Assembly (NCBI GenBank): GCA_030040265.1
Contig: JASHUB010000066.1
Coordinates: forward strand, 1 to 8,001
Direction of reading: 5' to 3'
Source: Microcaldota archaeon
GTDB taxonomy: Archaea; Micrarchaeota; Micrarchaeia; Micrarchaeales; CABMGC01
Length of the DNA stretch: 8,001 nucleotides
Shown here one piece after another: positions 1-5,605 of the stretch. The notes under the pieces are model-generated. The model did no database searches and was not told the origin of the DNA. It saw only the letters and a list, made by a program, of their open reading frames with translations. The translations under genes and the position numbers were made by a program. Numbering within the stretch: the first letter of the stretch is position 1; each line of letters opens with the position of its first letter.

Positions 1-387
1 ATATACGTGCTCAACTACGATGGCAACCTGTTCGATGCGAGCACTCTCGCAAGCGTCGCGGCGCTGCTTTCGACAAGGATGCCCAAGTACGAGGAGGAAA
101 AGGTAATCAGGGAGGGCAGCCTAGGCAAGCTCAAGACAAACAACATAACGACATCGTGCACTTTCGCCAAGGTCGGCAACAGCCTGCTTCTCGACCCTGA
201 CGGGAACGAGGAGAGGAGCGCAATGGACGCGCGAGTCACGATCGCCAACGACGAGAAGTTCCTTCGCGCGATGCAGAAAGGCGGTTCTGGCGCGTTCACG
301 CCGAAGGAGCTGGACCAGCTCGTGGACATGACGTTCAAGAAGTCCGGCGAGCTCAGGAGCATAATCAAGAGAGCTGTAGGTGAATGA
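1..387 (+). CDS. rrp42: Exosome complex subunit Rrp42 (3' part, 5' end outside the window)
   Basis: This is the C-terminal 128 residues of an RNase PH-fold protein matching archaeal Rrp42. The reading frame is open from base 1, so the gene begins upstream; the family is about 260-270 residues, and roughly half is present. Visible family features are the N-V-D-type strand ending in YDGNLFDAS, the LLSTRMPK segment, TFAKVGNSLLLDPDGNEE, a MDARVTIA strand and the QKGGSGAFT turn before the final amphipathic helix. In archaea Rrp42 alternates with catalytic Rrp41 in the hexameric ring of the cytoplasmic RNA exosome, which degrades and tails RNA 3' to 5'. Rrp42 itself is the non-catalytic partner that contributes to RNA binding. 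The rrp41 gene would be expected just upstream. The stop codon lies 1 nt before the L37Ae start, so the two genes are cotranscribed and probably translationally coupled. Confidence 0.9.
   Translation: MYVLNYDGNLFDASTLASVAALLSTRMPKYEEEKVIREGSLGKLKTNNITTSCTFAKVGNSLLLDPDGNEERSAMDARVTIANDEKFLRAMQKGGSGAFTPKELDQLVDMTFKKSGELRSIIKRAVGE
379..383 (+). promoter_or_regulatory. Ribosome-binding site for rpl37ae
   Basis: GGTGA lies inside the 3' end of rrp42, 5 nt before the ATG at 389. It is complementary to the GGAGGTGAT-type anti-SD partner of 16S rRNA. It supports ATG 389 as the start rather than the in-frame GTG at 380, which lies within this motif. Confidence 0.65.
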
Positions 388-388
388 G

Positions 389-649
389 ATGGCAAGCCCA
401 AAGATAAGGTACGGAGTAAGCTTAAGGAAGCGATACGAAGACGTGCAGAGGAACAAGAGGACGAGGTACGAGTGCGAGGTCTGCGGCAAGGACGCCGTCA
501 GGAGGATAAGCACCGGCATATGGAAGTGCAAGCACTGCGGCGCAACCTATGCGGGAGGCGCATACACGCTCAAGACCGAGGCAGGCGAGGCGGCGAGGAG
601 CTCGCTCGTCGGCAAGAGCAGCACGCAGGCTGCCGCGAAGCAGGCATGA
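389..649 (+). CDS. rpl37ae: 50S ribosomal protein L37Ae (eL43)
   Basis: An 86-residue basic protein that binds 23S rRNA in the large ribosomal subunit. The diagnostic feature is a zinc ribbon with paired cysteines C29-x2-C32 and C47-x2-C50, in the contexts YECEVCGK and WKCKHCGA. The GIWKC and GATYAGGAYT segments are typical of the L37Ae family. The N-terminal tail (RYGVSLRKRY) is strongly basic, as expected for rRNA contact. ATG 389 is chosen because GGTGA lies 5 nt upstream and the product then begins MASPKIRYG, the usual length; an in-frame GTG at 380 would add three residues. The C-terminal tail is a short Ala/Ser/Lys-rich stretch. The gene lies between rrp42 and an unknown gene, in a tightly packed operon. 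Confidence 0.95.
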   Translation: MASPKIRYGVSLRKRYEDVQRNKRTRYECEVCGKDAVRRISTGIWKCKHCGATYAGGAYTLKTEAGEAARSSLVGKSSTQAAAKQA

Positions 650-653
650 AAGC

Positions 654-1010
654 ATGACGAAGATAACATTTGCGCCTATCGAGGAATTGGTCGTTCACGA
701 CACGTTCGAGATGGACCGCGACGACCTCTACAGGGAGCGCATAACTCCCGGAGGCAACCTCCCGCTCTTCTGGTGCGACGGGATACTGTACAGCTTCTCG
801 CCGCTGCCGCTCTCGGACGAGATGGTCAAGGAATACCTCAAGGGAAGGATCCACTGGGGCGAGGTCCACTACGCGAAGATGCAGGACTACCAGCCGATAG
901 TCTCGCTCGAGGCCGAGGAGTACAAGTCCACGATGAACATACGCGTGCTCAGCACGGGAAGGTCGCAGCTACACAAAGACTTTATTAAATGGTTGAAGAC
1001 AAAGAAATAG
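654..1010 (+). CDS. Unrecognised 118-aa protein in the exosome/ribosome/RNA polymerase operon
   Basis: I do not recognise this family. The protein is soluble, with no signal peptide or membrane segment and one cysteine (C41), so it is not a zinc ribbon. It is rich in aromatics (LPLFWCDGILYSF, IHWGEVHY, FIKWLK). Residues 36-50 and 79-100 look like beta strands, residues 54-64 (SDEMVKEYLKG) and 105-115 look helical, and the end is basic (WLKTKK). An acidic patch, EMDRDDLYRER, occupies residues 19-29. ATG 654 is 4 nt after the L37Ae stop with no convincing ribosome-binding site, suggesting translational coupling. The frame is open further upstream, but that part overlaps rpl37ae and reads as low-complexity Arg/Ala, so it is not used. 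Its position between L37Ae and RpoP suggests a house-keeping role in translation, transcription or RNA metabolism, but that is only context. Confidence 0.75.
   Translation: MTKITFAPIEELVVHDTFEMDRDDLYRERITPGGNLPLFWCDGILYSFSPLPLSDEMVKEYLKGRIHWGEVHYAKMQDYQPIVSLEAEEYKSTMNIRVLSTGRSQLHKDFIKWLKTKK
981..989 (+). promoter_or_regulatory. Possible internal TATA box for rpoP
   Basis: TTTATTAAA is an isolated AT-only stretch in GC-rich coding sequence, encoding FIK near the end of the 118-aa gene. Its centre is about 33 nt before the rpoP ATG. A transcript starting about 25 nt downstream would have a leader of under 10 nt containing the GTGAT motif. It may be only a codon effect. Confidence 0.3.
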
Positions 1011-1017
1011 TGATGCT

Positions 1018-1152
1018 ATGGCATACGTTTGCATACACTGCAGCAAGGAGATAAAGAACCTCGAGAAGAACTTCGTGAGGTGCCCGTACTGCGGGTACAG
1101 AGTGCTCGCGAAGAAGAGGTCCTCGATGGCACGCGAGTCATCGAGCGACTGA
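1018..1152 (+). CDS. rpoP: DNA-directed RNA polymerase subunit P (Rpo12)
   Basis: A 44-residue zinc-ribbon subunit of archaeal RNA polymerase, homologous to eukaryotic Rpb12/RPABC4, which sits on the Rpo3/Rpo10/Rpo11/Rpo12 assembly platform. Four cysteines form the zinc site: C5 and C8 (CIHC) and C22 and C25 (CPYCGYR). The RCPYCGYRVLAKKR block is the family signature. The length fits the 40-50 residues usual for the family. The start is ATG 1018; GTGAT at 1010-1014, overlapping the preceding TAG stop, serves as a short-spaced ribosome-binding site. The serine-rich tail after residue 34 is longer than the minimal family core. This gene appears to close the first operon, since a new promoter follows immediately. 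Confidence 0.93.
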   Translation: MAYVCIHCSKEIKNLEKNFVRCPYCGYRVLAKKRSSMARESSSD

Positions 1153-1157
1153 ACGTC

Positions 1158-1164
1158 TTTTAAA
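1158..1164 (+). promoter_or_regulatory. TATA box of the pilin-like propeller gene
   Basis: TTTTAAA is centred about 27 nt upstream of ATG 1188, the distance at which archaeal transcription normally starts. The mRNA would therefore begin at or next to the start codon (leaderless), which agrees with the absence of a GGTGA-like motif before this gene. Confidence 0.6.
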
Positions 1165-1187
1165 CCTCAGCTTTGCATAAATCAAAT

Positions 1188-1316
1188 ATGCGGGGACAAC
1201 TGCCTAGGTCCAAGTCCTTCAGCGCGCAGTCCGCGATGGAGTACCTGATGACCTACGGCTGGTCGATACTCATCCTCGCGGTGGTGCTGGGCGCGCTCTT
1301 CGGCCTCGGAGTCTTC
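1188..1316 (+). other. Class III (prepilin-like) signal peptide and hydrophobic stalk
   Basis: Encodes residues 1-43. The core QSAMEYLMTYGW matches the archaeal class III pattern, with a processing site after A13 and the conserved Glu five residues into the mature protein, followed by about 18 hydrophobic residues. In known systems a prepilin peptidase (PibD/FlaK type) cleaves before the hydrophobic segment, which then packs into a filament core. No peptidase gene is in this window. Confidence 0.7.
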
Positions 1317-3776
1317 AACGGCGCAGCCTCAATAGGTTCTGGCTGCATAGCGCAATCCGGATACCTCTGCCAGCAGGCGGTGCTCTCGTCGAACGGAACG
1401 CTTTCTGTGGATATAGGGCAGGTGGCGCAGCCCCAACTCACGATCGTCGCAATCGGGTGCTCCGACACAGAAGCCGAACCAACACTATCTCCAATAATAT
1501 CGCTGCGGCTCGAATCAGGACAGACCGCTCCCGGAACGATGTTCCAGTGCCCTCTTGTATCGAATACCATCGGCTCCTCGTTCACAGGCACCCTTTGGAT
1601 AGAGTACACCGTACCGCAATATCCAGGGGTCACAGCCTTTGCTGAGCTCGCTACGCTCAGCACCAAGGTGGCGAAGGGCGGCCCCGGCGTCCTCACGATG
1701 GTGTCCTCATCAACCCTGTCAAGCTCATCATCCACAACGCTGCTATCATCAACAACGACAATGACTCCGTGCAGCGGCGATGTGTGGGTCGCCGACTCCG
1801 GGGGCGGGGACCAGGTCACCGAACTCGCATGCGATGGCTCAACAGTAGGGACGTTCAGCGTTGGCAGCAATCCGTCAGGCATAGCCATCGACCAACGCGG
1901 CAATGTCTGGGTCACCGATTTTGGAAGCGCGCAGGTCACCGAACTATCGAGTTCCGGCAACGTGATAGGCACGTACGGCACCGGTAGCGATCCATCTGGC
2001 ATAGCCATAGACGCCAATGACGACGTCTGGATTGCCGACTACGGCAGTTCCCAGGTCACCGAGCTATCCAACTCTGGTTCACTGATCGGAACGTTCAGCG
2101 TAGGCAGCAACCCAGAAGGCATATCCATAGACTCGGATGACGACGTCTGGATTGCCGACTTCGGCAGTTCCCAGATCACGGAACTCTCGAATTCCGGCTC
2201 GACCATAGGCACGTTCGATGTCTCGGATCCACGCGACACGGCCATAGATTCAAACGGCGACGTCTGGATCCCGCAGTTCGTAGGTTCTGGACAGATCACC
2301 GAACTCTCAAGTTCCGGAAACTTGATAGGCACGTTCGCCACCGGCGTCAACCCGTACGGGGTGGCGATAGATTCCAGCGACAACGTCTGGGTCGCCGACA
2401 CCGGCAGCGACCAGGTCACCAAGCTCTCCAACTCAGGCTCATTGCTTGGAACATTCAGCGCCAGCGGCAATCCTCCCGGCCTGGCCATAGATTCCAGCGG
2501 AAACGTCTGGGTCGCCGACCAGAACACCGACCAGGTCACCGAGCTATCCAACTCTGGTTCACTGATCGGTGCATTCGCAGTGGGCAACGTGCCATACGCG
2601 GTTGCGACAGGCTACATCGCGCCTAGAGGCCCTCCGGACAACCAGAGACCAACCCTGACCTCCTACTCTGCGACACCAGGCTCGCTGGAGGCTGGCTCCG
2701 CGGTATCGCTGTCCGCCACGGTCACCGGCGGGGAGCTGCCTTACACGAACGAGCAGTGGTACGTTGCAAGCACCGATTCGAACAGTTCCGGAGTCGGCGT
2801 CAGCGGCGGTTATGGACTCACCTCAAACGACGTCGAGTCGACTCCGGGCACTTACTATTATTACGTGATAGTCACAGGGGAGAACGGCTACTCAGCAATC
2901 TCGCCGCCACTGGCAGTCACGTTCACGCCAGAAACGGAGTTGCTGGCAAGCGGCCAGGATGGACCATTCGTCTTGACCACTGACGGAACAAACCTCTACT
3001 GGGCAGACTACGGAGGGCAGACCATAGAATCGATGCCACTAGCCGGAGGTTCGCCCACCACACTGGCGACAGGGCAGGGCGGCGTAGTCGGGATAGCCAC
3101 TGACGGCACCAACGTCTACTGGACAGATTCAGGTTCAGGCGAGGTGGAAGAGGAACCGATCGGAGGCCCGACGAACACGCTGCTGGCAAACGGCCTGAAC
3201 TATCCATTCGGCATAGCCACTGATGGCACGTATGTCTACTGGACCAACTTCGATGGCAGCACCGTAGACTCCATCCCAGTGCTTGGAGGTTCGCCCACCA
3301 CCTTGGTGTCAGGCACCTCCAACCCAACGCAGCTGATCCTGTACGACGGAAATCTCTACTGGATCACCCCGAACGCAGGGTACGGCATATACACCGCTCC
3401 GGACACCGGCGGATCGCCCACCTCTGTCAACACCGGCCCGTACGGCCTAACGGGGCCTAACGGATTTACGATATACGATAACGTGATATACCTTACCGTA
3501 GGGAATGGCGGCGGCAGTGGTGCGATAGACACCGTCCCAGTGACAGGAGGCACCCCGACCCCGCTGATAACCGGCCTAAACACCCCCACTTACATCACCA
3601 CCGACGGCACCAACCTGTACTGGATAGACGGGAGCGACATATACACGGCACCGATCGGCGGAGGCACCCCGCAGATCTTCGCCACCGGCGCAACGCCAAG
3701 CGACCTCATCTATTACGGAGGCTACATATACTGGACGGATGGCGGCTCCGGAAATGTGTACAGGACCCCCACCTGA
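1188..3776 (+). CDS. Pilin-like surface protein with two seven-unit beta-propellers and an Ig-like domain
   Basis: An 862-residue predicted extracellular protein. Residues 1-43 form a class III (prepilin) signal: a basic stretch (R2, R7, K9), likely cleavage before Q14, Glu at mature position 5 (E18), then a hydrophobic segment to about residue 43. Residues 44-170 are a small region with cysteines (GCIAQSGYLC). Residues 172-196 are a Ser/Thr-rich linker. Residues 199-480 hold seven 39-41-residue repeats of type VWVAD..Q(V/I)TELS.SG..IGTF....P.G.AID, resembling NHL or Vgb propeller blades. Residues 487-580 resemble an Ig/PKD-type domain (SLSATVTGGELPYT). Residues 582-862 hold seven TDGTNLYW.D-type repeats like YWTD/DUF5050 propellers. 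ATG 1188 is preferred over an in-frame TTG at 1173 because the TATA box places the transcript start at about 1188. It is probably an adhesin or ligand-binding pilus-like subunit. No enzyme activity can be read from it, and the ligand is unknown. Serine and leucine codons look more mixed than in hisS. Confidence 0.85.
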   Translation: MRGQLPRSKSFSAQSAMEYLMTYGWSILILAVVLGALFGLGVFNGAASIGSGCIAQSGYLCQQAVLSSNGTLSVDIGQVAQPQLTIVAIGCSDTEAEPTLSPIISLRLESGQTAPGTMFQCPLVSNTIGSSFTGTLWIEYTVPQYPGVTAFAELATLSTKVAKGGPGVLTMVSSSTLSSSSSTTLLSSTTTMTPCSGDVWVADSGGGDQVTELACDGSTVGTFSVGSNPSGIAIDQRGNVWVTDFGSAQVTELSSSGNVIGTYGTGSDPSGIAIDANDDVWIADYGSSQVTELSNSGSLIGTFSVGSNPEGISIDSDDDVWIADFGSSQITELSNSGSTIGTFDVSDPRDTAIDSNGDVWIPQFVGSGQITELSSSGNLIGTFATGVNPYGVAIDSSDNVWVADTGSDQVTKLSNSGSLLGTFSASGNPPGLAIDSSGNVWVADQNTDQVTELSNSGSLIGAFAVGNVPYAVATGYIAPRGPPDNQRPTLTSYSATPGSLEAGSAVSLSATVTGGELPYTNEQWYVASTDSNSSGVGVSGGYGLTSNDVESTPGTYYYYVIVTGENGYSAISPPLAVTFTPETELLASGQDGPFVLTTDGTNLYWADYGGQTIESMPLAGGSPTTLATGQGGVVGIATDGTNVYWTDSGSGEVEEEPIGGPTNTLLANGLNYPFGIATDGTYVYWTNFDGSTVDSIPVLGGSPTTLVSGTSNPTQLILYDGNLYWITPNAGYGIYTAPDTGGSPTSVNTGPYGLTGPNGFTIYDNVIYLTVGNGGGSGAIDTVPVTGGTPTPLITGLNTPTYITTDGTNLYWIDGSDIYTAPIGGGTPQIFATGATPSDLIYYGGYIYWTDGGSGNVYRTPT
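1782..2624 (+). repeat. Seven in-frame blade repeats (propeller 1), about 120 bp each
   Basis: Units begin with the VW(V/I) codons at 1782, 1905, 2025, 2145, 2262, 2385 and 2505, with spacings of 123, 120, 120, 117, 123 and 120 bp. All length changes are whole codons. Nucleotide identity is high between some units: 2051-2089 is identical to 2531-2569 (39 bp, exactly four units apart), and 2017-2054 matches 2137-2174 with one mismatch. This indicates recent duplication or conversion between blades. Confidence 0.9.
2979..3773 (+). repeat. Seven in-frame YWTD-like blade repeats (propeller 2)
   Basis: Units begin near 2979, 3099, 3219, 3339, 3471, 3600 and 3711, spaced 120, 120, 120, 132, 129 and 111 bp. 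Consensus is TDGTNLYWTD followed by a strand ending in a GGSPT turn. Unit 7 is short at the C-terminus (VYRTPT), while the segment before unit 1 (ELLASGQDG) supplies a matching outer strand, the usual velcro closure of a circular propeller. At DNA level 3045-3061 is identical to 3285-3301. Unit 5 is the most divergent (IYDNVIYLT). Confidence 0.85.
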
Positions 3777-3786
3777 CAGAAAACGC

Positions 3787-3792
3787 TTATAA
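3787..3792 (+). promoter_or_regulatory. TATA box of the hisS operon
   Basis: TTATAA within CGCTTATAACTTA lies just after the propeller gene's stop. Its centre is 24 nt before GTG 3814 and 33 nt before ATG 3823, so transcription should start at about 3812-3816, giving a very short leader. Confidence 0.55.
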
Positions 3793-3812
3793 CTTACCTC
3801 TACCTAATATCT

Positions 3813-3818
3813 GGTGAT
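3813..3818 (+). promoter_or_regulatory. Ribosome-binding motif deciding the hisS start
   Basis: GGTGAT lies 4 nt before ATG 3823 and overlaps the alternative in-frame GTG at 3814. It supports ATG 3823, although the promoter spacing would also allow leaderless initiation at the GTG. Confidence 0.5.
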
Positions 3819-3822
3819 TCCT

Positions 3823-5094
3823 ATGGTCGGAATTCCTAGAGGCACAAGGGACTTCAGCCCCAGCGAGGCGATCTCGCTGAAGGAGCTGACCGACGTCATA
3901 GAGAACGTGTTCAAGAGGTTCGGTTTCTACCCGATACTCACCCCGTGCATAGAGAACCTCGACGTGCTGAACGCGAAGGCGTACGGAGACGAGGCCACGA
4001 AGGAGATATACGTGGTGAGCGACGAGAAGGCCGGACTCAGGTTCGACCTCACTGTGCCGCTCGCGCGCTACATGTCGATGAACAAGGACGTGCCTCTGCC
4101 TTTCAAGAGGTACGACATAGGCAAGGCGTGGCGCAAGGACGAGCCGCAGAAGATGAGGAACAGGGAATTCATGCAGGCTGACGTGGACATAGTGGGCGGG
4201 TCCGAAATAATCTGTGACGCGGAGGTCATCGCGGCCGTGGCGACCGCGCTGGAGGCGCTCGGGATAACCGACTACAACGTGCTGATAAACAGCAGGATAA
4301 TACTAAACGAGCTGCTGACCGCGCTAGGCGTGCCCAAGGACAAGACAGTCGGCGCGATAAGGTCGATAGACAAGCTCGTCAAGATGGGCAAGGAGGTTGT
4401 CACCAAGGAGCTCGTCGCGATGAAGATCGACGAGCGCAAGGCCGAGGACGTGATCAACTTCCTCGAGCAGGAGGGCTCGAACGAGACCCTGCTAGACAAG
4501 GTCAAGGTCACTGCACCAGGGGCAGGCGCCGAGACCGGGAGGGTCTACGACCTCCTGCAGCTGCTCAAGAGCTACAATCTCGGCGGCAAGTTCATGTTCG
4601 ACCCGTCGCTCGCGCGCGGCCTCGACTACTACACGAGCTTTGTCTGGGAGTTCGTGGTGTTCATAGACGGGAAGCGCGCACCGACGATCGCCGCAGGCGG
4701 CAGGTACGACAACCTCGTCAGCGTCTACTCGAAGCAGGGACAGCCAGCGACAGGCATCTCGCTAGGCGTGTCGAGGCTCTTTGACGTTCTTCAGAGCAAG
4801 AGCACCAAGAAGACGTACGCGCAGGTGTTCGTGGCATTCATAGGCAAGGAGAACATGCAGTACGCGCTCGACACGGCGAACTTCATGCGCTCGAAGGGGG
4901 TCTTCGTGGACGCTAACCTTACTTCAAGGAGCATCTCGAAGCAGCTCGAGTACGCCAACGCGCTCAACATAAAGTACGTCGCGGTGATAGGCGCGAAGGA
5001 GAACGAGGCGAAGAAGGTCAAGCTGAAGAACATGCTGACCGGCGAGGAGCAGATGATAGCGCCAGACGACGCCGTCAAGATTATACTCAAGTGA
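3823..5094 (+). CDS. hisS: Histidine-tRNA ligase (histidyl-tRNA synthetase)
   Basis: A 423-residue class II aminoacyl-tRNA synthetase that charges tRNA-His with histidine using ATP in the cytoplasm; the length matches the usual 420-430. It opens with GIPRGTRDFSP, the normal N-terminus of the family. Motif 2 begins at about residue 96 (RYDIGKAWRKDEPQKMRNREF), with REFMQ at 114-118. The histidine-specific HisA motif RGLDYYT is at 265-271, and motif 3 lies beyond AAGGRYDNL at 290-298 (GISLGVSRL). The C-terminal anticodon-binding domain occupies about residues 330-423. ATG 3823 is chosen because GGTGAT precedes it by 4 nt; GTG 3814 would add three residues (MIP). The gene heads a two-gene transcript with its own TATA box and is followed after 4 nt by an unknown gene. 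All catalytic motifs appear intact. Confidence 0.97.
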   Translation: MVGIPRGTRDFSPSEAISLKELTDVIENVFKRFGFYPILTPCIENLDVLNAKAYGDEATKEIYVVSDEKAGLRFDLTVPLARYMSMNKDVPLPFKRYDIGKAWRKDEPQKMRNREFMQADVDIVGGSEIICDAEVIAAVATALEALGITDYNVLINSRIILNELLTALGVPKDKTVGAIRSIDKLVKMGKEVVTKELVAMKIDERKAEDVINFLEQEGSNETLLDKVKVTAPGAGAETGRVYDLLQLLKSYNLGGKFMFDPSLARGLDYYTSFVWEFVVFIDGKRAPTIAAGGRYDNLVSVYSKQGQPATGISLGVSRLFDVLQSKSTKKTYAQVFVAFIGKENMQYALDTANFMRSKGVFVDANLTSRSISKQLEYANALNIKYVAVIGAKENEAKKVKLKNMLTGEEQMIAPDDAVKIILK

Positions 5095-5095
5095 T
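5091..5095 (+). promoter_or_regulatory. Short-spaced ribosome-binding motif for the 166-aa gene
   Basis: GTGAT overlaps the hisS stop codon (TGA 5092-5094) and lies 3 nt before ATG 5099. It has the same arrangement as the one before rpoP at 1010-1014, where GTGAT also overlaps the upstream stop. Confidence 0.4.
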
Positions 5096-5098
5096 TCG

Positions 5099-5599
5099 AT
5101 GGCAACACCGGAAATGGAGGAAGTGACGCACAAGACGATAAAGAACGGAGGCCTGCTTACAAAGATATACTTCGACAAGCAGAGCGAGAAGAGCGAGGAC
5201 CTGCAGCCATTGATGGCCGAGTTCGTGCAGAACGAGGTGCTCAAGATGCCTGGCGTCATCTACTGCTTCGGAACGATCAGCTCGCCGATGAAGGTCGAGG
5301 ACATGTTCTCCGCAACGATGGAGCTGACCGTGCTGTTCAAGGACCTTGGCGCGCTGATCAACTTCACGTTCAAGTACACCCCGGCGGTGGTCGAGGTCAT
5401 TCAACCGGAACGCGAGTACGTGATAAAAGCTCCAATCCTTCAGTCAGTGCTGATGGACATAGCGAACGTATCCGAAGCGTTCTCCAAGTACAACCTGAAG
5501 AACCTCTCGCCGGAGGCGTACGAGAAGTACATGGATGATGTGAAGAGGAGGGAGGCACTCGGCAAGAGGCTGTTGGAGGACAAGAAGGGCAGCGCCTAG
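5099..5599 (+). CDS. Unrecognised 166-aa protein cotranscribed with hisS
   Basis: I cannot assign this to a named family. It is a soluble alpha/beta protein with no signal peptide or membrane segment. Visible elements are a strand GLLTKIYFD (18-26), a helix LQPLMAEFVQNEVL (35-48), a strand GVIYCFGTI (52-60), a run of strands ELTVLFKDLGALINFTFKY (75-93) and AVVEVIQP (96-103), then a helical half with PILQSVLMDIANVSEAFSKY (about 111-130) and a charged terminal helix YEKYMDDVKRREALGKRLLEDKK (141-163). The shape suggests a small domain plus a helical tail that could mediate assembly. It begins 4 nt after hisS and ends flush against a convergent gene. Its codon use resembles hisS (CTC/CTG leucine, AAG lysine, AGG arginine), so it looks native and reasonably expressed. 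A role near translation is suggested only by its position. Confidence 0.8.
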   Translation: MATPEMEEVTHKTIKNGGLLTKIYFDKQSEKSEDLQPLMAEFVQNEVLKMPGVIYCFGTISSPMKVEDMFSATMELTVLFKDLGALINFTFKYTPAVVEVIQPEREYVIKAPILQSVLMDIANVSEAFSKYNLKNLSPEAYEKYMDDVKRREALGKRLLEDKKGSA

Positions 5600-5605
5600 C
5601 TAGGC
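5594..5605. other. 12-bp perfect palindrome containing both convergent stop codons
   Basis: GCCTAGCTAGGC reads the same on both strands. It contains the TAG stop of the plus-strand gene (5597-5599) and, directly adjacent, the TAG stop of the minus-strand gene (5602-5600). The next base pair out (C5593/C5606) breaks the symmetry. There is no T-rich tract on either side. Confidence 0.85.

Noticed and set aside
1173..1187. TTG start giving five more residues to the pilin-like protein
   Set aside because: The TATA box at 1158-1164 would place the transcript start near 1188, downstream of this TTG, and no ribosome-binding motif precedes it.
1253..2017. Long minus-strand open frame (254 codons) opposite the propeller gene
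   Set aside because: It mirrors repetitive GC-rich coding sequence; the product is a low-complexity Ser/Pro/Thr-rich string with no motif, and the plus strand carries clear domain repeats. The similar 182-codon frame at 2039-2587 is the same effect.
1782..2624. Regularly spaced repeats considered as a CRISPR array or satellite
   Set aside because: The roughly 120-bp periodicity is in frame, units differ by whole codons, and the translated units are propeller blades. There are no short identical repeats with unique spacers.
1782..2624. Annotation of propeller 1 as virginiamycin B lyase (Vgb)
   Set aside because: The repeats resemble the Vgb/NHL propeller fold, but the protein is a surface-anchored modular protein. 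The blade resemblance alone does not show lyase catalytic residues.
5594..5605. Palindrome as a classic hairpin-plus-T-tract terminator
   Set aside because: The 12-bp symmetry leaves no loop for a stable hairpin, and no T-run follows on either strand.
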